Origin: Limisphaera sp. | GTDB lineage: Bacteria > Verrucomicrobiota > Verrucomicrobiia > Limisphaerales > Limisphaeraceae | Direction of reading: 5' to 3' | Assembly (NCBI GenBank): GCA_025057755.1 | Contig: JANWVC010000015.1 | Location: forward strand, 1-38,752 | DNA: 38,752 nucleotides | Shown: piece after piece, positions 17,869-28,363 of the stretch | Position numbering within the stretch: the stretch's first letter is position 1 | Layout of the letters: each line of letters starts with the position of its first letter | The notes under the pieces: model-generated | Told to the model about the DNA's origin: nothing | The model's database searches: none | The model's input: only the letters and a program-made list of their open reading frames with translations | Position numbers and translations under genes: made by a program

Positions 17869-18540
17869 ATGAAACGCATCCTTGAGCCGGAACTCATGGA
17901 GGAAGAAGAACAGGTTCGGGCCTATGCAGCGGCGGACTTTTCTGAACCACATGGTCGATACGTGGAGCTTTTCCTGCAAAAATTCCCTGATCGCCCAACC
18001 GAGGGTCGGGTCCTAGATTTGGGTTGTGGCCCCGGGGATGTGACCCGAAGACTGGCACGGGCCTGCCCCAGCTACACAATTCTGGCTGTGGATGGTTCGG
18101 AGGCAATGTTGCGGGCGGCTCGACGGTTGACCCGTGGAGATGCCGATCTCCGACGTCGCATTCTTTACCGGCGGGGTCGGTTGCCTGAGGCCCGGCTACC
18201 GCGGGGGCCATACGATGTAATTCTGGCCACAAGTTTTCTGCATCACCTACCCGATCCCATGATTCTTTGGGATGCCGTACGAAGGTACGGAAAGCGGGGC
18301 ACCTTGGTTCTGGTAGCCGACTTGCGTCGGCCTGGCTCGCCCGAATTGGCACAACGCCTTGTTCAACGCTACGCCCCGGCCGAGCCTGCGATTCTGCGAC
18401 GTGACTTCTACCGGTCATTGTTGGCTGCGTTCACACCGGCCGAGGTTCGCGCTCAACTCCGCGCGGCCGGCTTGGAGGAACTCCGTGTGGAAACGATCAG
18501 TGACCGACACCTGCTGGTCACAGGGCGATTGCGTCCATGA
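17869..18540 (+). CDS. Class I SAM-dependent methyltransferase
   Basis: The 223-residue protein has the Rossmann methyltransferase motifs: motif I EGRVLDLGCGPGDVTRRLAR (about 45-64), motif II acidic end ILAVDGSEAMLRAARRL, motif IV PYDVILATSFLHHLPDPMIL and post-motif LVLVADLRRPGSPE. The His-His-Leu after motif IV places it near the UbiE/biotin-synthesis-like small-molecule group, but the substrate is unknown. The chosen ATG (17869) begins MKRILEPELMEEEEQVRAY; the in-frame leader upstream to 17686 looks non-coding. Its stop overlaps an ATG (ATGA at 18537) in frame with the kinase gene, suggesting a single transcript for the cassette. Confidence 0.88.
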   Translation: MKRILEPELMEEEEQVRAYAAADFSEPHGRYVELFLQKFPDRPTEGRVLDLGCGPGDVTRRLARACPSYTILAVDGSEAMLRAARRLTRGDADLRRRILYRRGRLPEARLPRGPYDVILATSFLHHLPDPMILWDAVRRYGKRGTLVLVADLRRPGSPELAQRLVQRYAPAEPAILRRDFYRSLLAAFTPAEVRAQLRAAGLEELRVETISDRHLLVTGRLRP

Positions 18541-18662
18541 GCAGGGTAACGCCCTACGTGATTGGGCCGCTGCGTGGCATCCTTCACATGGTCGTAGCTA
18601 GATGGCCGGCGCAAGGCCCGGGTTTGCCAAGCGGAGCTGAGTCATTTAAGAAGAACCTCGAT

Positions 18663-20090
18663 ATGAGTGCAGGTGCAACACTGCTCCATATCGCACCGAA
18701 AGTCAGTCCGCCGTTGGACCCTGATTTCCGTCCGATTGCCCTGGCCTATCGGCGGTTTTGCGAGGCGGCTTCCGGCACGGCCCGGTCGCAGCCAATGTTG
18801 CTGGCTTTGGAACAGCCCGGCGGGTTGATCTTTCATCATCGCGTACGCGTGTTCCCGCCGGACGATACTCGATCGGAAGCAAACATCCTGTTTCTGGAGC
18901 GCGTGGTCAAAACCCTGCTGTGGAGCCGCGGCGGTTGGCGCCTTCATGTAAATGGTCCGAAATGGTTGGTTACGCAATTGCTCGAGCATTATCGTGAGAC
19001 TGTGGAGGGACGGTTCGATGACGAAACCGTAGCCCGGAGGATGTTCGACCACCCGCTGGAGATCGTGCCTACTGACCAGGTTCCCCCCGAACGAACCTGG
19101 AGCGTGCGACTCGGACGGCATTGGGAAGGTTGCCGGATTGGATTTGATCTGGGTGGCAGCGACCGCAAAGTCGCCGCCGTCGTGCATGGCCAGGTGGTAT
19201 TCAGTGATGAAACACCGTGGGATCCATGCACCCGGGCGGATCCCCAATACCATTTTGAGGGGATCATGGACATGTTGCAAAGCGCGGCCAAACGACTACC
19301 GCGCGTGGATGCCATTGGAGGCAGCGCTGCTGGAGTGTATGTGCAGAATCGGGTGAAAGTTGCCTCCTTGTTCCGCTCCATTCCGCCGGACGTCTTTGCA
19401 AGTCGGGTCCGCGACCTCTTTTATGAAATTCAGGAAGCCTGGGGTGGCGTCCCGTTGGTGGTGATGAACGATGGGGAAGTGGCTGCCCTGGCCGGCTCGA
19501 TGATGCTGGAACGGTCAGCCGTTCTGGGACTGGCCATGGGCACCAGCCTGGCCGGCGGCTGGGTCAATCCAGACGGAAATCTCACGTCGTGGATTAACGA
19601 GCTGGCATTTGTACCGGTGGACCTACAACCGCAAGCGCCGCAGGATGAATGGTCCCAAGACCGCGGCGTGGGGGCACAATATTTTTCGCAGCAGGCTGTT
19701 GGCCGATTGCTAGTGCCGGCCGGTATCGACCTGCCGACGGACTTGTCTCTGCCGGACAAGCTCCACCAGGTTCAGGCTCTCCTGGCCGAGGGTGATCCAC
19801 GTGCGCGCCAAGTTTTCGAGACCATTGGCGTATATCTCGGGTACCAACTGGCCTACCTGGCGGAGTTCTATCCGGTCGAGCATGTCCTTTTGCTCGGCCG
19901 TGTGACCAGTGGAACCAGCGGCCAAGTGCTGCTGGAACAGGCCCGACACGTACTACAGCTGGAGTTTCCGACGCTTGCTGCGAGATTGTCACTCCACTTG
20001 CCGGGGGAGCGATTTAAAAGGCATGGGCAGGCGATTGCCGCGGCAAGTCTTCCGGAAATTCCTCCGGATGTACACAGGAGTGTGGCATGA
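18663..20090 (+). CDS. ROK-like ASKHA-fold sugar kinase
   Basis: The protein has 475 residues from the ATG at 18663 (MSAGATLLHIAPKVSPPLDP); the frame opens at an overlapping ATG at 18537, but those 42 residues look non-coding. The N-terminal 150 residues are a family-specific module. The kinase fold then shows the phosphate-1 loop CRIGFDLGGSDRKVAAVVHG, IGGSAAGVYVQNRVKVASLF, the catalytic-type Asp in LVVMNDGEVAALAGSM, and the phosphate-2 loop VLGLAMGTSLAGGWV. A final nucleotide-site region reads VEHVLLLGRVTSGTSGQVLL. ROK kinases phosphorylate glucose, N-acetylglucosamine or similar sugars; this one is longer than the usual 300 residues and the substrate is not known. It overlaps the PIG-L deacetylase gene by 4 bp, suggesting both act on one amino-sugar metabolite. 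Confidence 0.82.
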   Translation: MSAGATLLHIAPKVSPPLDPDFRPIALAYRRFCEAASGTARSQPMLLALEQPGGLIFHHRVRVFPPDDTRSEANILFLERVVKTLLWSRGGWRLHVNGPKWLVTQLLEHYRETVEGRFDDETVARRMFDHPLEIVPTDQVPPERTWSVRLGRHWEGCRIGFDLGGSDRKVAAVVHGQVVFSDETPWDPCTRADPQYHFEGIMDMLQSAAKRLPRVDAIGGSAAGVYVQNRVKVASLFRSIPPDVFASRVRDLFYEIQEAWGGVPLVVMNDGEVAALAGSMMLERSAVLGLAMGTSLAGGWVNPDGNLTSWINELAFVPVDLQPQAPQDEWSQDRGVGAQYFSQQAVGRLLVPAGIDLPTDLSLPDKLHQVQALLAEGDPRARQVFETIGVYLGYQLAYLAEFYPVEHVLLLGRVTSGTSGQVLLEQARHVLQLEFPTLAARLSLHLPGERFKRHGQAIAAASLPEIPPDVHRSVA

Positions 20091-20965
20091 TCCGTCCTTA
20101 TCTGGAATGGGTTCGACAATTAGAAGATTGGTGGGAAGCAGGGAAACAATTACCGCGCGGCAGGACTGCCCCCTCGGGCTTTGTGAGCCCGCCCGGGACG
20201 GGACCGGTCGTGCTGTTATTTGCACCCCATCCGGATGATGAGACCCTCACGGGAGCATTGGCCCTCCGGTTGATGCGAGAGGCGCATGTGCGGGTCGTGA
20301 ACGTGGCTGTAACTCTTGGCAGCCGGAAAGAGCGGCGGGCGGAACGCCTTGCCGAGCTGCGTGATGCCTGTGCATCCCTCGGGTTCCAGCTTGAGCTGCT
20401 TGCACCCGATGGATTGGAGGCCGTTACTCTTCAGGCACGGCAGCACGAGCCTGCCCGCTGGCGATGCATGGTCGAACAGGTCGGAGACCTTTTGCTCCGG
20501 CACGAGCCTGTGGCGATTTTTTGTCCGCATGATTCCGATGGCCACGCAACGCATATTGGCACCCATTACCTTGTATGCGACGCCCTTCAGCAACTGGCAT
20601 CGCGATTGGATTGCCGGGTCATTGAGACCGAATTTTGGGCGCCCTTGGCGGATCCAAATCTGATGGTCGAGGTTGCTCCGGAACTTTTGGCAGATTTGCT
20701 TGCTGCCACGGCCTGCCACGCAGGCGAAGTGGAACGAAATCCCTATCACCTGCGGCTGCCGGCATGGATGATGGACAACGTACGCCGCGGCGCCGAGTTG
20801 CTAGGCGGCTTTGGCGCAACCGCACCGCCTTTTCTGTTCGCCCAGCTGTTCCGGATGCGGCACTGGCGCGAGGGTCAATGGGAAGCAATCACGGACTCGC
20901 AAAAGGTCTTGCCCATCACGGTTTCCAGCGCCACGCTGTTGAGTCCGGCAACGGGCCGTAGCTGA
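20087..20965 (+). CDS. PIG-L/LmbE-family zinc deacetylase
   Basis: The 292-residue protein begins in an ATGA overlap with the kinase gene. The zinc and catalytic motif FAPHPDDETLTGALALRL (AHPDDE-type) lies near residue 45. The second motif, FCPHDSDGHATHIGTHY (HxDxHxxH-type), lies near 145 and supplies the remaining ligand and catalytic His. Family members remove acetyl groups from N-acetylglucosamine-containing small molecules or lipids (GPI precursors, mycothiol, bacillithiol, antibiotic sugars). No signal peptide is present, so it is probably cytoplasmic. The coupling to a sugar kinase and a methyltransferase suggests a small amino-sugar or glycolipid pathway; the substrate is not determined. 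Confidence 0.88.
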   Translation: MIRPYLEWVRQLEDWWEAGKQLPRGRTAPSGFVSPPGTGPVVLLFAPHPDDETLTGALALRLMREAHVRVVNVAVTLGSRKERRAERLAELRDACASLGFQLELLAPDGLEAVTLQARQHEPARWRCMVEQVGDLLLRHEPVAIFCPHDSDGHATHIGTHYLVCDALQQLASRLDCRVIETEFWAPLADPNLMVEVAPELLADLLAATACHAGEVERNPYHLRLPAWMMDNVRRGAELLGGFGATAPPFLFAQLFRMRHWREGQWEAITDSQKVLPITVSSATLLSPATGRS

Positions 20966-21045
20966 GGGACGCACTCACGCCAGCGCCGCAACGCTTGCCG
21001 CACAAAAGGCCCCGAGCCACGACGCTTCCGAACCAAAGGACGATG

Positions 21046-21708
21046 ATGACCCGACTACACTGTCATTGGATCCCCGCTGAACAGCAGGACTCCAAACGGG
21101 TGCTGCTCATGATGCACGGTCTGGGCGACAGCCACGAAGGATACCTCTGGCTGCCTGCAGCGCTGCAATGTCCATGGCTTCATTATGCATTGCCTGATGC
21201 TCCCGATCTGTACTACGCGGGTTACTCCTGGTTCGACATCTTCGGCGATCCCGTGCCAGGCGTGCGTCGGAGTTACGCACTGCTGCAGGAATTGCTGGAA
21301 TCACTGCAGGAACGCGGTTTTCCGGCCGACCAAACGGTTGTGGGCGGCTTTTCCCAAGGGGGGCTCATGGCGATCGAAGTGGCGCTGCGTTATCCGCGTC
21401 GCCTAGCCGGCGTCGTGTGCATCAGCGGTGCTGTTTGCGACCCGGACACGCTCCTGCGGGAACAATCTCCTGTGGCCCGGCAACAACGGATCCTGGTCAC
21501 TCATGGTCGTTACGACGAGATTCTCCCGTTTGAAACGACGCAAAGGCAAATCCAGCGATTGCAGGAGGGCGGAATCCCCATCACCTGGATTGAGCTGGAA
21601 AAAGGCCACACGATCGCGGGCGAGGCGGAACTGACTCTCCTTCAAGATTTCATCCGGTCTTGTTTCGGCGGGGTTCCGCCTTCAAAAAAATCCCCTGCCC
21701 CCACCTGA
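21046..21708 (+). CDS. Carboxylesterase/phospholipase-type alpha/beta hydrolase
   Basis: The 220-residue protein belongs to the YpfH/Est-like carboxylesterase family (COG0400). The start at the second of two adjacent ATGs (21043, 21046) gives the better spacing from AAAGGA. The oxyanion region is LLMMHGLGDSHEGYLWLPAA; the nucleophile is Ser in VVGGFSQGGLMAIEVAL; the Asp is in VTHGRYDEILPFE; and the His is in ELEKGHTIAGE. All three catalytic residues are in place and the length is normal. No signal peptide. It is 80 bp downstream of the deacetylase gene and may belong to the same transcript, but it is not overlapped. It converges with the EF-P pair. Confidence 0.9.
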   Translation: MTRLHCHWIPAEQQDSKRVLLMMHGLGDSHEGYLWLPAALQCPWLHYALPDAPDLYYAGYSWFDIFGDPVPGVRRSYALLQELLESLQERGFPADQTVVGGFSQGGLMAIEVALRYPRRLAGVVCISGAVCDPDTLLREQSPVARQQRILVTHGRYDEILPFETTQRQIQRLQEGGIPITWIELEKGHTIAGEAELTLLQDFIRSCFGGVPPSKKSPAPT

Positions 21709-21719
21709 GCGGCGCCAGA

Positions 21720-21896
21720 TTAGGATCGGATCACGCGCAGATCGCGTTCACCAACCATCCTCGTGGGCAGAACGAAGTTCCGGTTCCTACCGGGCAAACG
21801 GTCATACACCATCACCACTCTCCCGCGACTGAATCCGGTAACAACCTTCGTTGCCCGGGCAGGAGTCAGCCGTAGGGCCAGATGTATGCAAAGCAT
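21720..21896 (-). CDS. 58-codon ORF coupled to the EF-P-like gene
   Basis: The ATG shares its A with the EF-P stop (TGATG at 21898-21894), the classic arrangement for stop-start reinitiation. The predicted peptide starts MLCIHLALRLTPARATKVVT, is strongly basic (many Arg), and has a beta-like middle (RGRVVMVYDRLPGRNRNFVL) ending in GERDLRVIRS. It ends only 11 bp before the convergent esterase stop. No family was recognised, and an ORF this short could arise by chance; the one-base overlap is the main support. Confidence 0.4.
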   Translation of the reverse strand: MLCIHLALRLTPARATKVVTGFSRGRVVMVYDRLPGRNRNFVLPTRMVGERDLRVIRS

Positions 21897-22471
21897 CAGG
21901 TTTTTTTATCACTTTCTTTGCCCACGTATTTTCGCGTGGCGGTGTCGACACGAACGCGCTCGCCCTTATCCAGAAATAACGGGACCATGATCTCCAGCCC
22001 GGTCTCAAGCACGGCCGGTTTCCAAGTGGAATCGGATCCACCTCGGATGGGAGGCGCCGTTTCTGTAATGGTCAGGGTCACTTGAGGGGGCAGCACGATA
22101 TCCAGGATCTTTCCGTCCAAAAATAAGGCCCGGTATTCCTCGTTTTCTTTCAAGAAAACCCGACGATCCCCCACCTGCTCGTTCGTCAAGACCACCTCAT
22201 CATAGGTCTCGGTATCCAGGAAAACGTACTGCTCCCCCTGGTTGTAGCTATACTGGACCGTGCGGTGCTGGACCTCGGCAACGGGCACGCGCTCCACATC
22301 CGTGAACGTACGTTCGAGGAAACGACCCGTCTTTAAATGACGCAGGCGCGCATGAATCTTGTGCTTGGTCTGAGCGGTGCCGGTCACATGCAACTCTTCA
22401 ACTGCATGTGGCACTCCCTCGATCAGGAGCACCATACCCTTCTTAAACTCGGACGGCAGCACTGTTTGCAT
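21896..22471 (-). CDS. Elongation factor P-like protein with atypical tip loop
   Basis: The 191-residue, three-domain protein relieves ribosome stalling at polyproline stretches in the EF-P family. The KOW-like N-domain is MQTVLPSEFKKGMVLLIEGV. The middle OB domain contains TVQYSYNQGEQYVFLDTETY and RALFLDGKILDIVLPPQVTL, and the C-terminal OB domain carries TITETAPPIRGGSDSTWKPA followed by LETGLEIMVPLFLDKGERVR and DTATRKYVG. Domain order and length are normal. The tip loop, where canonical EF-P has PGKG with a modified lysine, reads VTGTAQTKHKIHARLRHLKTG-like, without PGKG; this recalls the YeiP/EfpL and planctomycete branches. No EpmA/EpmB gene is present in the window. A small ORF is coupled to its stop. 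Confidence 0.9.
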   Translation of the reverse strand: MQTVLPSEFKKGMVLLIEGVPHAVEELHVTGTAQTKHKIHARLRHLKTGRFLERTFTDVERVPVAEVQHRTVQYSYNQGEQYVFLDTETYDEVVLTNEQVGDRRVFLKENEEYRALFLDGKILDIVLPPQVTLTITETAPPIRGGSDSTWKPAVLETGLEIMVPLFLDKGERVRVDTATRKYVGKESDKKT

Positions 22472-22844
22472 AAGGTTCTATTCCCATGTTGCGGTCCGTC
22501 GGCTTCTCCGTCAACGGCTGACCCCCACGATTTTCCGAAAAATGGCCGGTCACCTTCGGATCCCAACCCTGCCGTTTACATTTCCCGATTTGACAACCAG
22601 ATACCGACCCGAATCGGCAAGCAAGGGCGAGGACCCTGCGGCGCATGTGTGCTCTCTAAAAAGCTGATTGCCGACAGACTCTCCATGCCACCGCGGAACC
22701 AACCTCATCGGCCGCGACCTCCCACCAAGACACTGAAACCCGTGTCTGGTGGCAGAAGAACGTTTGACGGCCCTGAAGCCTGTGCCTAATTTCCGCTTTG
22801 TCTGGCGAGAATCTGCCCGTTTACCTCGGGTGTCAGGCAAGGGC
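22472..22844. other. Divergent promoter region between the EF-P-like gene and sdhC
   Basis: This 373-bp stretch without a supported gene must carry the promoters of both flanking units. A TTGACA hexamer (about 22592-22597) faces sdhC but has no good -10 at the right distance. The sdhC frame is open upstream to 22749, but the leader is not protein-like. Confidence 0.4.
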
Positions 22845-23609
22845 ATGAAAACTTTGGTGTGCTTTTTTACGTCCTCAGTGGGACGGAAATTCCTGATGGC
22901 CGCCAGCGGGGGGCTTTTGTTCCTCTTCGTGGTGGCTCATCTGTTGGGGAACCTGCAGATTTTTTTGCCTCCGGAGGCTATCAACAATTATGCGCGGTAC
23001 TTGCAGAATCATCCCGAATTATTGTGGCCTGTACGCGCAGGGTTGTTGGTTTTGCTGGGGGTCCATGTTTGGGCAGCGGTTACGTTGACTTTAGAGAACC
23101 GGGCAGCTCGGCCAGTGCAATACTGGGGCCGGCCAGCCCCTTACGGAGCCAGTTTCGCGTCGCGCACGATGATGGTTAGTGGGGTGGCGGTAGGTGCCTT
23201 TGTGCTCTATCACCTTTTGCACTACACGGTGGTGGTAGAGGGACTGAGCGGGACGAAGATCTCATTGCGGGCACTGAAGGCGCAGCACGATGTGTATGCG
23301 ATGATGGTGGCCGGGTTTAGAGTTTGGTATGTCTCCCTACTGTATGTGGTAGGGGTGGGAGCGTTATGCTGGCATTTGGCGCATGGTTTAGGTGCAATGT
23401 TTCAATCCTTGGGCCTTAAAAACCGGATTTACGGACCCTGGCTGGATCGTTTAGCACGAGCAGTGGCTGCGCTGATTTTCCTTGGATATGCCTCCATTCC
23501 CGCCGCGATTCTGGCTGGTCACGGTCGGGCTCACTTGCAGCAGGTCATTGAGCGGATAGAAACAGCGCCGGAGAGAGGCACGCCCCCTGCGGTGCGAACA
23601 CCGCATTAA
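22845..23609 (+). CDS. sdhC: Succinate dehydrogenase cytochrome b558 subunit
   Basis: The 254-residue protein has five predicted membrane helices, as in the single-anchor, diheme b558 class (type B enzymes of Bacillus, Wolinella and the PVC/Bacteroidetes groups). The blocks are [20 protein letters not shown] with [13 protein letters not shown] (heme His), [20 protein letters not shown] (His), [20 protein letters not shown] (His) and [18 protein letters not shown] (His). These histidines fit bis-His ligation of two hemes. It anchors SdhAB to the membrane and passes electrons to quinone. The ATG at 22845 follows GGCAAGGG; the longer frame from 22749 starts with non-membrane, improbable sequence. 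sdhA follows 13 bp later. Confidence 0.93.
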   Translation: MKTLVCFFTSSVGRKFLMAASGGLLFLFVVAHLLGNLQIFLPPEAINNYARYLQNHPELLWPVRAGLLVLLGVHVWAAVTLTLENRAARPVQYWGRPAPYGASFASRTMMVSGVAVGAFVLYHLLHYTVVVEGLSGTKISLRALKAQHDVYAMMVAGFRVWYVSLLYVVGVGALCWHLAHGLGAMFQSLGLKNRIYGPWLDRLARAVAALIFLGYASIPAAILAGHGRAHLQQVIERIETAPERGTPPAVRTPH

Positions 23610-23622
23610 GGATGACAGCGTC

Positions 23623-25545
<1,923 letters not shown>

Positions 25546-25578
25546 AAACCATCCTTGAGCCAGTCCAGGGTTGTCCCC

Positions 25579-26352
25579 ATGAAAGTGACCTTAAAAGTCT
25601 GGCGGCAGAAGGACGCTCAAAGTCCGGGTCGGTTTGTGACCTATGTCACCCCAGAACTTAATCCCAACATGTCTTTTCTCGAAATGCTGGATGTGGTCAA
25701 CGAAGACCTTATCCGGCGGGGGGAGGAACCCATCGCGTTCGATCACGACTGTCGGGAGGGCATTTGCGGGACGTGTTCCCTGGTCATCAACGGCAAACCG
25801 CACGGACCGCATCGGGGCGTGACAACCTGCCAAACCTACCTGCGGAGCTTTAAGGACGGCGACACGATTGTCGTGGAGCCCTTTCGGGCGCGCGCGTTTC
25901 CGGTCATCAGAGATTTGATCGTGGATCGCAGCGCGTTGGATCGGATCATGTGGGCGGGCGGGTTCATCAGCGTGCGCACCGGGAGTGCCCCGGAGGCAAA
26001 CAGTTTGCCTGTGCCCAAGGATGTGGCCGAACGCGCCATGGATGCCGCCCAATGCATCGGGTGCGGCGCATGCGTGGCTGCCTGCAAAAACGCCAGCGCC
26101 ATGCTGTTCGTAGCGGCCAAGATTTCTCATTTGGGACTGTTGCCTCAGGGACAGCCTGAACGGTGGCGCCGGGCTCGCGCCATGATCGAACAAATGGACC
26201 GTGAAGGGTTCGGCGCTTGCACGGTGACCGGCTCGTGTGAAGCCGTCTGCCCCAAAGGCATCAGCTTGGAGTTCATTGCCCGAATGAATCGGGATTATGC
26301 GGTCGCTTTGCTCAAGGGCGATTCACCCGTGCGTGCTGCAGCCGCGCTTTGA
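25579..26352 (+). CDS. sdhB: Succinate dehydrogenase iron-sulfur subunit
   Basis: The 257-residue subunit carries electrons from the flavin to the cytochrome. The N-terminal plant-type [2Fe-2S] domain shows [20 protein letters not shown] with a downstream Cys in [11 protein letters not shown]. The C-terminal domain shows the cluster motifs [19 protein letters not shown] and [20 protein letters not shown], which supply the [4Fe-4S] and [3Fe-4S] centres. The ATG at 25579 follows AGGG by 8 nt; a TTG 24 nt upstream also opens the frame but is less likely. Its stop overlaps the next gene's TTG start (TTGA), so a BtpA-like protein appears to be coupled to the respiratory operon. Confidence 0.95.
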   Translation: MKVTLKVWRQKDAQSPGRFVTYVTPELNPNMSFLEMLDVVNEDLIRRGEEPIAFDHDCREGICGTCSLVINGKPHGPHRGVTTCQTYLRSFKDGDTIVVEPFRARAFPVIRDLIVDRSALDRIMWAGGFISVRTGSAPEANSLPVPKDVAERAMDAAQCIGCGACVAACKNASAMLFVAAKISHLGLLPQGQPERWRRARAMIEQMDREGFGACTVTGSCEAVCPKGISLEFIARMNRDYAVALLKGDSPVRAAAAL

Positions 26353-27239
26353 ACCCGACCGAGCCCAATCGCTGGCCCAAGGCCGAAGCGCCCTCCGTGG
26401 CAGCGCCATCCAAAAGACGCTGGCCGCATCGACCGCTGGTGGCAGTCGTCGCGCTGGCCCCTTTGCCCGGAGCGCCTCTCTACGCAGGCTCCCATCGGGC
26501 CATTGAGCAGCAGGCGCTGGCAGACGTGCAATTGTTCGCTCGAGCCGGTGTGGACGCGCTCCTGTTGGAAAACAGCCACGATCTTCCGTATCTCAAAGCG
26601 CGGCTTCCTCCGGAAGCCGTACGCCTGATCACCCGCATTGCACGCCGGGCGCGACAATGTTTCGCCGGACTCATGGGGATCCAATTGCTGGAGGCGGCAA
26701 ATGAAACCGCGCTTCTGGTCGCGGCGGAAGCCGATTTAGACTTCGTCCGAGTGGAGGGCTACGTATTCGCCCACGTGGGAGGAGCAGGCTTGATCGAGGG
26801 TTGCGCCGGGCGGTTGCTCCGACTGCGCCGAGAATGGCATGTCGAACATGTCCGGCTTCTGGCAGACCTGAAGAAGAAACATTGTGCCCACGCCTTGACC
26901 GGGGATTTGGACATCGTGGACGAGCTAAAGCAAGCGGAATTCTTTCTCGTGGACGGGGTGATCGTGACCGGGTCTCGAACCACCGAGCCCCCGCGGTTGA
27001 CAGACCTATACCGCGTCCGGCGACACGCGCACGTGCCGGTCTGGATCGGGTCCGGCCTTACTGCCCGCAATCTTCATCGCTATTACGATCGTGCGGACGG
27101 TTTCATCGTCGGATCCACCTTTCGTGTGGGCGGCGATTTTTTTGCGCGTCCCGATCCAGCTCGCGTCCAGGACTTTGTGCAACAGTGGCGCGTGTGCGCA
27201 GGGATTGCTGACCATAATCGGGGCCGCGTACGGACTTAA
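26349..27239 (+). CDS. BtpA/SgcQ-family TIM-barrel protein
   Basis: The protein has 296 residues if the overlapping TTG (TTGA with the sdhB stop) is the start; the first 25 residues are loosely conserved-looking. The BtpA pattern follows: [20 protein letters not shown] near the start, [98 protein letters not shown] and [20 protein letters not shown]. BtpA was first linked to photosystem I stability in cyanobacteria; SgcQ homologues occur in sugar operons. Those roles need not apply here. The barrel architecture suggests an enzyme of unknown reaction. The coupling to sdhB is unusual and may only reflect gene packing. Confidence 0.85.
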   Translation: MNPTEPNRWPKAEAPSVAAPSKRRWPHRPLVAVVALAPLPGAPLYAGSHRAIEQQALADVQLFARAGVDALLLENSHDLPYLKARLPPEAVRLITRIARRARQCFAGLMGIQLLEAANETALLVAAEADLDFVRVEGYVFAHVGGAGLIEGCAGRLLRLRREWHVEHVRLLADLKKKHCAHALTGDLDIVDELKQAEFFLVDGVIVTGSRTTEPPRLTDLYRVRRHAHVPVWIGSGLTARNLHRYYDRADGFIVGSTFRVGGDFFARPDPARVQDFVQQWRVCAGIADHNRGRVRT

Positions 27240-27305
27240 GAAACCTCCGTCATGTGCCGGACGCATGGCCCGGAGTCGCGCGCTGAGTTCGCGCGGCTTC
27301 GGTCT

Positions 27306-28112
27306 TCACCAATATCGCTCGGCGTGGATTTGCCCGGGTTGGTCCTTCCGATGCTCCCGATAACCCTCACCCGTCAGCAGACGGGTCATGTCGTCAATCA
27401 TGTTTGGATTACCGCAAAGAAAGACATGAGTATGGTGCGGTGCCGGTGGGAAACCCCAGGCCTGACCAATCAAGCCTGCGCGCCACACATCCTGCACATA
27501 ACCGACCAGCCCGCTCCAAGGTGGCACGGCACCCTGCGGACGCGAGACCACGGGCAGGTAGACTAGATGCAAATATCGACGCGCCATATCTTCCAATTCA
27601 TTGCGGTAACCCAGGTCCGAGGGATACCGCGCCCCATGAATGACCGCGGTACGCCGGGCATCGTTTTCGCCCAGATGAGTGCGCAACATGCTCATGTAAG
27701 GCGCCAGCCCTGTGCCCGTTGCCACCAGGACCAAGTGGGCGTCTGCCGGAACATGGCGCAGCGTGAAGAGCCCACTGAAACGGGGACTAAGCCAGAGGCG
27801 GTCACCGACGTGGAGCCGGAACAGACGGGGTGTCAAAGCACCGGAACGCACGAGGGCCAGATAGAATTCCAAATACTCATGCTGGCGCGAGGAGGAAGCA
27901 ATCGAATAAGCGCGCCGGATCCAGTGATGCGGCGGCGGCGGCGGAGTCTCCGGTTCCGCTTCTGGTACCCGTGGTGCTGTGCCGGGCAAACCCAATACAG
28001 CAAACTGGCCGGGCTCAAACGGGGGCAAAGCCCAACCTTCCGGCGCTACTCGCAAGATGATAAGGCCGGGCGCCACCTCGTGGCGCGCCGTTACACGTGC
28101 ATTATAATCCAT
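27306..28112 (-). CDS. fpr: Ferredoxin/flavodoxin-NADP reductase
   Basis: The 268-residue, two-domain oxidoreductase exchanges electrons between NADPH and ferredoxin or flavodoxin. The FAD domain shows FEPGQFAVLGLPG and the RxYS motif WIRRAYSIASSSRQHEYLEF. The NADP domain shows LVLVATGTGLAPYMSMLRTH, VIHGARYPSDLGYRNELEDM and HVFLCGNPNMIDDMTRLLTG. The C-terminal ERYW ends in the aromatic Tyr-Trp seen in the bacterial Fpr subclass. A Pro-rich insert (EPETPPPPPHH, about 55-65) interrupts the FAD domain before RAYS. It converges with the btpA-like gene, 66 bp away. Start ATG at 28112. Confidence 0.92.
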   Translation of the reverse strand: MDYNARVTARHEVAPGLIILRVAPEGWALPPFEPGQFAVLGLPGTAPRVPEAEPETPPPPPHHWIRRAYSIASSSRQHEYLEFYLALVRSGALTPRLFRLHVGDRLWLSPRFSGLFTLRHVPADAHLVLVATGTGLAPYMSMLRTHLGENDARRTAVIHGARYPSDLGYRNELEDMARRYLHLVYLPVVSRPQGAVPPWSGLVGYVQDVWRAGLIGQAWGFPPAPHHTHVFLCGNPNMIDDMTRLLTGEGYREHRKDQPGQIHAERYW

Positions 28113-28363
28113 GGAACAACACCCGCTCCGCAGTCCAAGTTCAGTCTATCGAACGGGCCAAGCGAGAAAAGCCTTTTGCCTGGCAGACTCATGAAGCATC
28201 CTTTGTCTCGACGCTCCGCGCAGGTTGCAACCCTGTGAGCCGTGCCACGGCTGTCGCCATGGATCCAGACGGTCCTTCTAGCACTTCCCTCCCGCAGGAG
28301 TGGCCTTCTTCTCATAGCGGGCAAGGTTGACACGCGTGCCTCTTGCCCAAGATGATGAAGGGT

